Positions 50,715 to 53,473 of a stretch of DNA of 53,473 nt are shown piece by piece; the first letter of the stretch is position 1; each line of letters begins with the position of its first letter. Made by a program: the position numbers and the translations under genes. This stretch comes from DAIPXZ01 sp036782995 (GTDB lineage: Bacteria > Bacillota > Clostridia > Saccharofermentanales > Saccharofermentanaceae): NCBI GenBank assembly GCA_036782995.1, contig DAIPXZ010000010.1:1-53473 (forward strand). Direction: 5' to 3'. The notes beneath the pieces are model-generated. The model was not told the origin of the DNA. It saw only the letters and a list, made by a program, of their open reading frames with translations, and ran no database searches.

Positions 50715-51888
50715 GATACGTCACCTGCCCTTCAAAAGCCCGTAAGCCAATCGTCATCGCGAGGTCAATCTTATCCATGTCGTCCGTTTTACCCTTGGCG
50801 ACAGCTTCTGTTCGGCTCTTCAATAGCGTTCGCACGAAAGCACCTCGAAGTGTCTCTTCTTTCGCGATTTCGTCCGCATCCTTGCGTGACGTCGTATTGT
50901 CGTAAAGTCTCGATGTGAAAAGGATCTCGTCGAGCCTCGCCTTTAGTGCCACTAAATTCGGTGTAAATGGAACCGGTACGTCGCCTGTTAGTGTGATACG
51001 GAAGGCATCACGACGGAGAACATCGCTGTATTTGCCTTTCAAATCAGCCATGACGCATTCTTCAACATTTTGATCCGTTTGCGCACCATCGACCGATATC
51101 GAGATAGCATGAAAAGTCCGTTGATTCATCGGCACAAAAGAAAGATTTACCTTTCCCTTTTCTATTGTCCCGGCAAAAATACCGCACTCCTCCGTTTCGT
51201 CATATCCGCGGCCCTGTGGGCATCCACTGTATGCGTAGTAGGTGCGCCCCGTACGTGCCGGTAGTGTTCTGTTATGGACATGCCCTAATGCGCAATAATC
51301 CGCACCCGATTCGGCTATGAAATCCTTCATGATGAGATTGTAATCACTTTGTTTCTTTGTGCCCGAATACAAATCACCGTGTACGAGCAAAATATCGATG
51401 TTTTCAGTAGCAAATCCGTCTACAGAACTACTCTTTACCGAAAAACCAGAGGGGCACAGTGACGTGCGTTCGCGATTTGTGCAGAATGCCACGCCCCAAA
51501 CGCGCACGCCCAAATCATCGAAATCAATATATGTCCACTCGTGCTTAGTAAAAATATACACATTACTCGGCCAAGTCTCCATCGCATAAGGAGAATCCAC
51601 AGTGTACGGATCATGGTTGCCCGGACTGATACATATTTTCGTATTGGGAATCGAAGAAAAGGCATCAACGACCATCTTTTTCGTCGAATCGGAAATGTTG
51701 GATTTATCAAACAAATCCCCTGCAATCAGCAGTAATGCAATGTCATGGTCTTTCACATACGAAATCGTCGCGAGAAATGCCCGATTGAGTTCATCAGACA
51801 GGAGCGCCTGCTTGTCCCGTGGAAACGTGCCAAAGCCTGATCCTAAATGGAAATCAGCGGCATGGACCATTGAAATTGTTCTTCCCAT
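50701..51888 (-). CDS. SbcD/Mre11-like (YhaO type) metallophosphoesterase
   Basis: A 395-residue protein with the phosphoesterase motifs in order: ADFHLGSGF, AGDLFDKS, GNHDPY, LLVHGDLY and ALGHVHNR. These bind two metals and cut phosphodiesters. The C-terminal part (from about 255) is the capping domain that contacts the ATPase partner. The gene leads the operon and ends 14 bases inside the YhaN-like gene. The start at 51888 has AAGGAG; the frame open upstream crosses the divergent promoter region and is rejected. Confidence 0.88.
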   Translation of the reverse strand: MGRTISMVHAADFHLGSGFGTFPRDKQALLSDELNRAFLATISYVKDHDIALLLIAGDLFDKSNISDSTKKMVVDAFSSIPNTKICISPGNHDPYTVDSPYAMETWPSNVYIFTKHEWTYIDFDDLGVRVWGVAFCTNRERTSLCPSGFSVKSSSVDGFATENIDILLVHGDLYSGTKKQSDYNLIMKDFIAESGADYCALGHVHNRTLPARTGRTYYAYSGCPQGRGYDETEECGIFAGTIEKGKVNLSFVPMNQRTFHAISISVDGAQTDQNVEECVMADLKGKYSDVLRRDAFRITLTGDVPVPFTPNLVALKARLDEILFTSRLYDNTTSRKDADEIAKEETLRGAFVRTLLKSRTEAVAKGKTDDMDKIDLAMTIGLRAFEGQVTYHEAD

Positions 51889-51948
51889 ATTGTCTCCTTC
51901 TTTACTCTTCAATTGCGAATTCGATCGCGAAGCTGATTGCCTTCTAAA

Positions 51949-51977
51949 TTGTACCATATCACTTTTTGTGCTATAAA
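51949..51977 (+). promoter_or_regulatory. cls promoter (TTGTAC, 17 bp, TATAAA)
   Basis: TTGTAC at 51949-51954 and TATAAA at 51972-51977 have 17-bp spacing. A weaker promoter for the divergent phosphoesterase gene (TACAAT with TTTATA, 18 bp) overlaps it on the other strand, so the two units could interfere. Confidence 0.6.
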
Positions 51978-52033
51978 TAGGTGAAAAGAAATTGAGAAAC
52001 CTTTTTCCCTTGATTCTCATTATAGGTAACGCT

Positions 52034-53150
52034 ATGTCCCATAAACAGTCCATTTTAAGAAAGCTTTTTTTCAATGCCTCAACTAGACTCGTCATCTTGG
52101 CGGTTCTTATTTTGTTGCAATTGATTTTTGTCGGTACACTGTCCTATTTTTTGGATAGCCTGTCCGTTATTGTGACAATTTTTTCCTACATTCTGGGCAT
52201 CATCTTTTGCCTTGTTATTTCAGTACGACACGATAACCCGTCCACACGTATTTTTTGGCTGATTCTCATCGCTATGGTACCCACATTCGGCATCATTCTT
52301 TATCTCATGTGGGGTTTCCCGCGTCATGGCTTCCGCCGCCATGCCCTGGAGCATCAATCCCAGAATGAAGCTCTTAGTGCTTTGCGTAAATTTGCCGATG
52401 ATTATCCCGAATACGCGAAGGTCCCGGAATTGAAGAACGGGGAGAAACAGATAAGTCGATACCTCGAAACCAACAAATATCCTGGTTTTTCGCATACCAC
52501 CGTCGATTATTTTGCCGACGGCGAGTCCCTTTTTGATACGGCAATCGAAGAGATGAAGCATGCACAAAGAACCATTTTTATTGCCTTTTTCATCCTTCGT
52601 CCCGGACAATTATGGGATCGCGTCCATCCTGTGCTATGCGAGCGTGCGTTAAGCGGTATTGATATTCGCATTCTTGTCGATGATGCCGGTACGATGTTTC
52701 ATGTAGATGATGATTTGATGGACAAATGGCGTAAAGAAGGCATTCATATTGAGTCCTTTAATCCGACACATAAATACATCAATAACCTTTACTTGAACTA
52801 TCGTAATCACCAAAAATTCATCATCATCGATTCCGATATCGGATACACGGGCGGCATCAACCTCTCTGACGAATACGCAAATATCACAGCTCCGCTCGGG
52901 CATTGGAAAGATACCGGGGTGCGTTTAAAGGGCGCAGCGGTTTTCGGCATGACGACGACCTTTATCAGCATGTGGGAGCAAACGACCGAGGTCCTTACTC
53001 ATTCTTTCGATCGATATCGACCTTCCGTTTTTCCCAACGAAAAAACATGGACACACGTCTTTGCCGACGGCCCCTACAATAACCCGGCGAACCCCGTTGA
53101 AGGCATGATTTATCGCATGATGGAATCCGCTTCCGAGGAACTGCTCATCA
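52034..53150 (+). pseudogene. cls: Cardiolipin synthase, C-terminal part missing
   Basis: The N terminus has two membrane helices (near residues 15-38 and 43-62) and the family motif RIFWLILIAMVPTFGIILYLMWG. The first HKD phosphodiesterase motif is present (HQKFIIIDSDIGYTGG). The second HKD motif, which all cardiolipin synthases need, is absent: similarity stops at SASEELLIT, and the next codons (RRLFFCPN...) are unrelated and hit a stop at 53207-53209. About 120 residues are missing. The ATG at 52034 with AGG seven bases upstream is preferred over a TTG at 51992, which is only about eight bases from the predicted transcript start. The break is most likely a contig chimera. Confidence 0.85.
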
Positions 53151-53307
53151 CGAGACGGTTGTTCTTTTGTCCCAACAAAAACCGAATGATAGGATTGCGG
53201 TTGATTTGAACTTGGATGATTTGGATGTGACCAGTGCGGAGATGAAAGCGACCTATGCGGAGATAAAGGATTATGTGTTGAAAGAGCATGGACTTAAGGT
53301 TTCTAAT

Positions 53308-53349
53308 CTTTATATTTCACAGGTAAAAAGGAAATGTGGATTAGAAGTG
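53308..53349. repeat. Left arm of the terminal 42-bp inverted repeat
   Basis: These 42 bases recur exactly as the reverse complement at 53432-53473, the last bases of the window. The arms are separated by 82 bases. The identity is perfect, and it lies in coding sequence of the RlmD-like fragment, where no functional hairpin is expected. Confidence 0.97.
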
Positions 53350-53431
53350 GGAGAGAACTACAATTTGGCTAATTCGGAAGATGCAAGACAGCCACAGTGT
53401 CCAGAAGAGAAGGAGCAGGGTATTAGGGAAG

Positions 53432-53473
53432 CACTTCTAATCCACATTTCCTTTTTACCTGTGAAATATAAAG
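53432..53473. repeat. Right arm of the terminal 42-bp inverted repeat
   Basis: Exact reverse complement of 53308-53349. The arm ends with the window, so it may be longer than what is visible. A typical fold-back assembly or amplification artefact at a contig end. Confidence 0.97.

Larger units (their letters stand above)
53152..53473 (+). other. Fragment resembling the C-terminal extension of a RlmD-type RNA methyltransferase
   Basis: From 53152 a second frame, offset from the cls frame, runs open to the window end. It reads ETVVLLSQQKPNDRIAVDLN, then TSAEMKATYAEIKDYV, GLKVSNLYISQVKRKCGL and NSEDARQPQCPEEKEQGIRE. This matches, from memory, the ending found on 23S rRNA (uracil-1939-C5) methyltransferases of Lachnospiraceae. 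The first part of that enzyme is absent, so this is not a gene but a joined piece. After GIREAL the expected end is replaced by the fold-back repeat. Confidence 0.65.

Overview
The window reads as a low-to-mid GC member of the Firmicutes, probably class Clostridia. The evidence is a ctsR-mcsA-mcsB-clpC heat-shock operon with a CtsR operator, a rpoB-rpoC pair of Gram-positive type, SOS boxes of the GAAC-N4-GTTC type, AGGAGG ribosome binding sites, a complete V-type ATPase operon, DUF4214 and NlpC/P60 cell-wall proteins, and a lipoprotein peptidase. I see no phage, insertion sequence or CRISPR array. The right end is not ordinary chromosome: a cardiolipin synthase gene breaks off inside its coding sequence, runs into the tail of an unrelated gene, and the window ends in a perfect 42-bp fold-back. 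I read this as a chimeric contig end.

Layout. 0-4.6 kb: accessory genes, mostly on the minus strand: two chloramphenicol-acetyltransferase-like proteins (one has Arg in place of the catalytic His), a DUF3795 protein, a frameshifted small membrane protein, a possible structured RNA or leader with its own promoter and terminator, an orphan 83-residue protein, an isochorismatase-fold hydrolase and an NAD(P)-dependent epimerase. 4.9-9.1 kb (minus): an iron-sulfur aldo/keto reductase, an unknown protein with a weak NERD-like look, and an ABC exporter (permease plus ATPase). 9.3-18.7 kb (plus): V-type ATPase genes in the order G/H, I, K, E, C, F, A, B, D, then a small membrane protein. Subunit K carries the five-ligand pattern of the sodium-translocating Enterococcus rotor.

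18.9-27.5 kb: a GyrI-like protein, a DUF4214-amidase, a GNAT acetyltransferase, a shikimate-kinase-like protein, a HAD phosphatase, a MATE transporter, and a two-gene radical-SAM DNA repair module behind a consensus promoter with two LexA-type boxes. 27.5-32.7 kb (minus): ctsR-mcsA-mcsB-clpC, with promoter, operator and terminator all visible. 32.8-42 kb (minus): rpoB, rpoC and an NlpC/P60 wall hydrolase 26 bases behind rpoC, apparently one transcription unit from a consensus promoter.

42-52 kb (minus): a parvulin-like foldase, an M1-type lipoprotein peptidase whose promoter lies inside the terminator of an upstream tRNA-Val gene, a hemolysin-III family membrane protein, and a tightly overlapping four-gene run: a SbcD-like phosphoesterase, a SbcC/YhaN-like ATPase with a membrane segment, a DUF881 protein, and a membrane protein with a Pro/Ala-rich tail. 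This last operon is the most interesting multi-gene unit here: it looks like a membrane-tethered Mre11/Rad50-type complex with two undescribed partners. 52-53.5 kb (plus): the broken cls gene, a foreign RlmD-type tail and the terminal inverted repeat.
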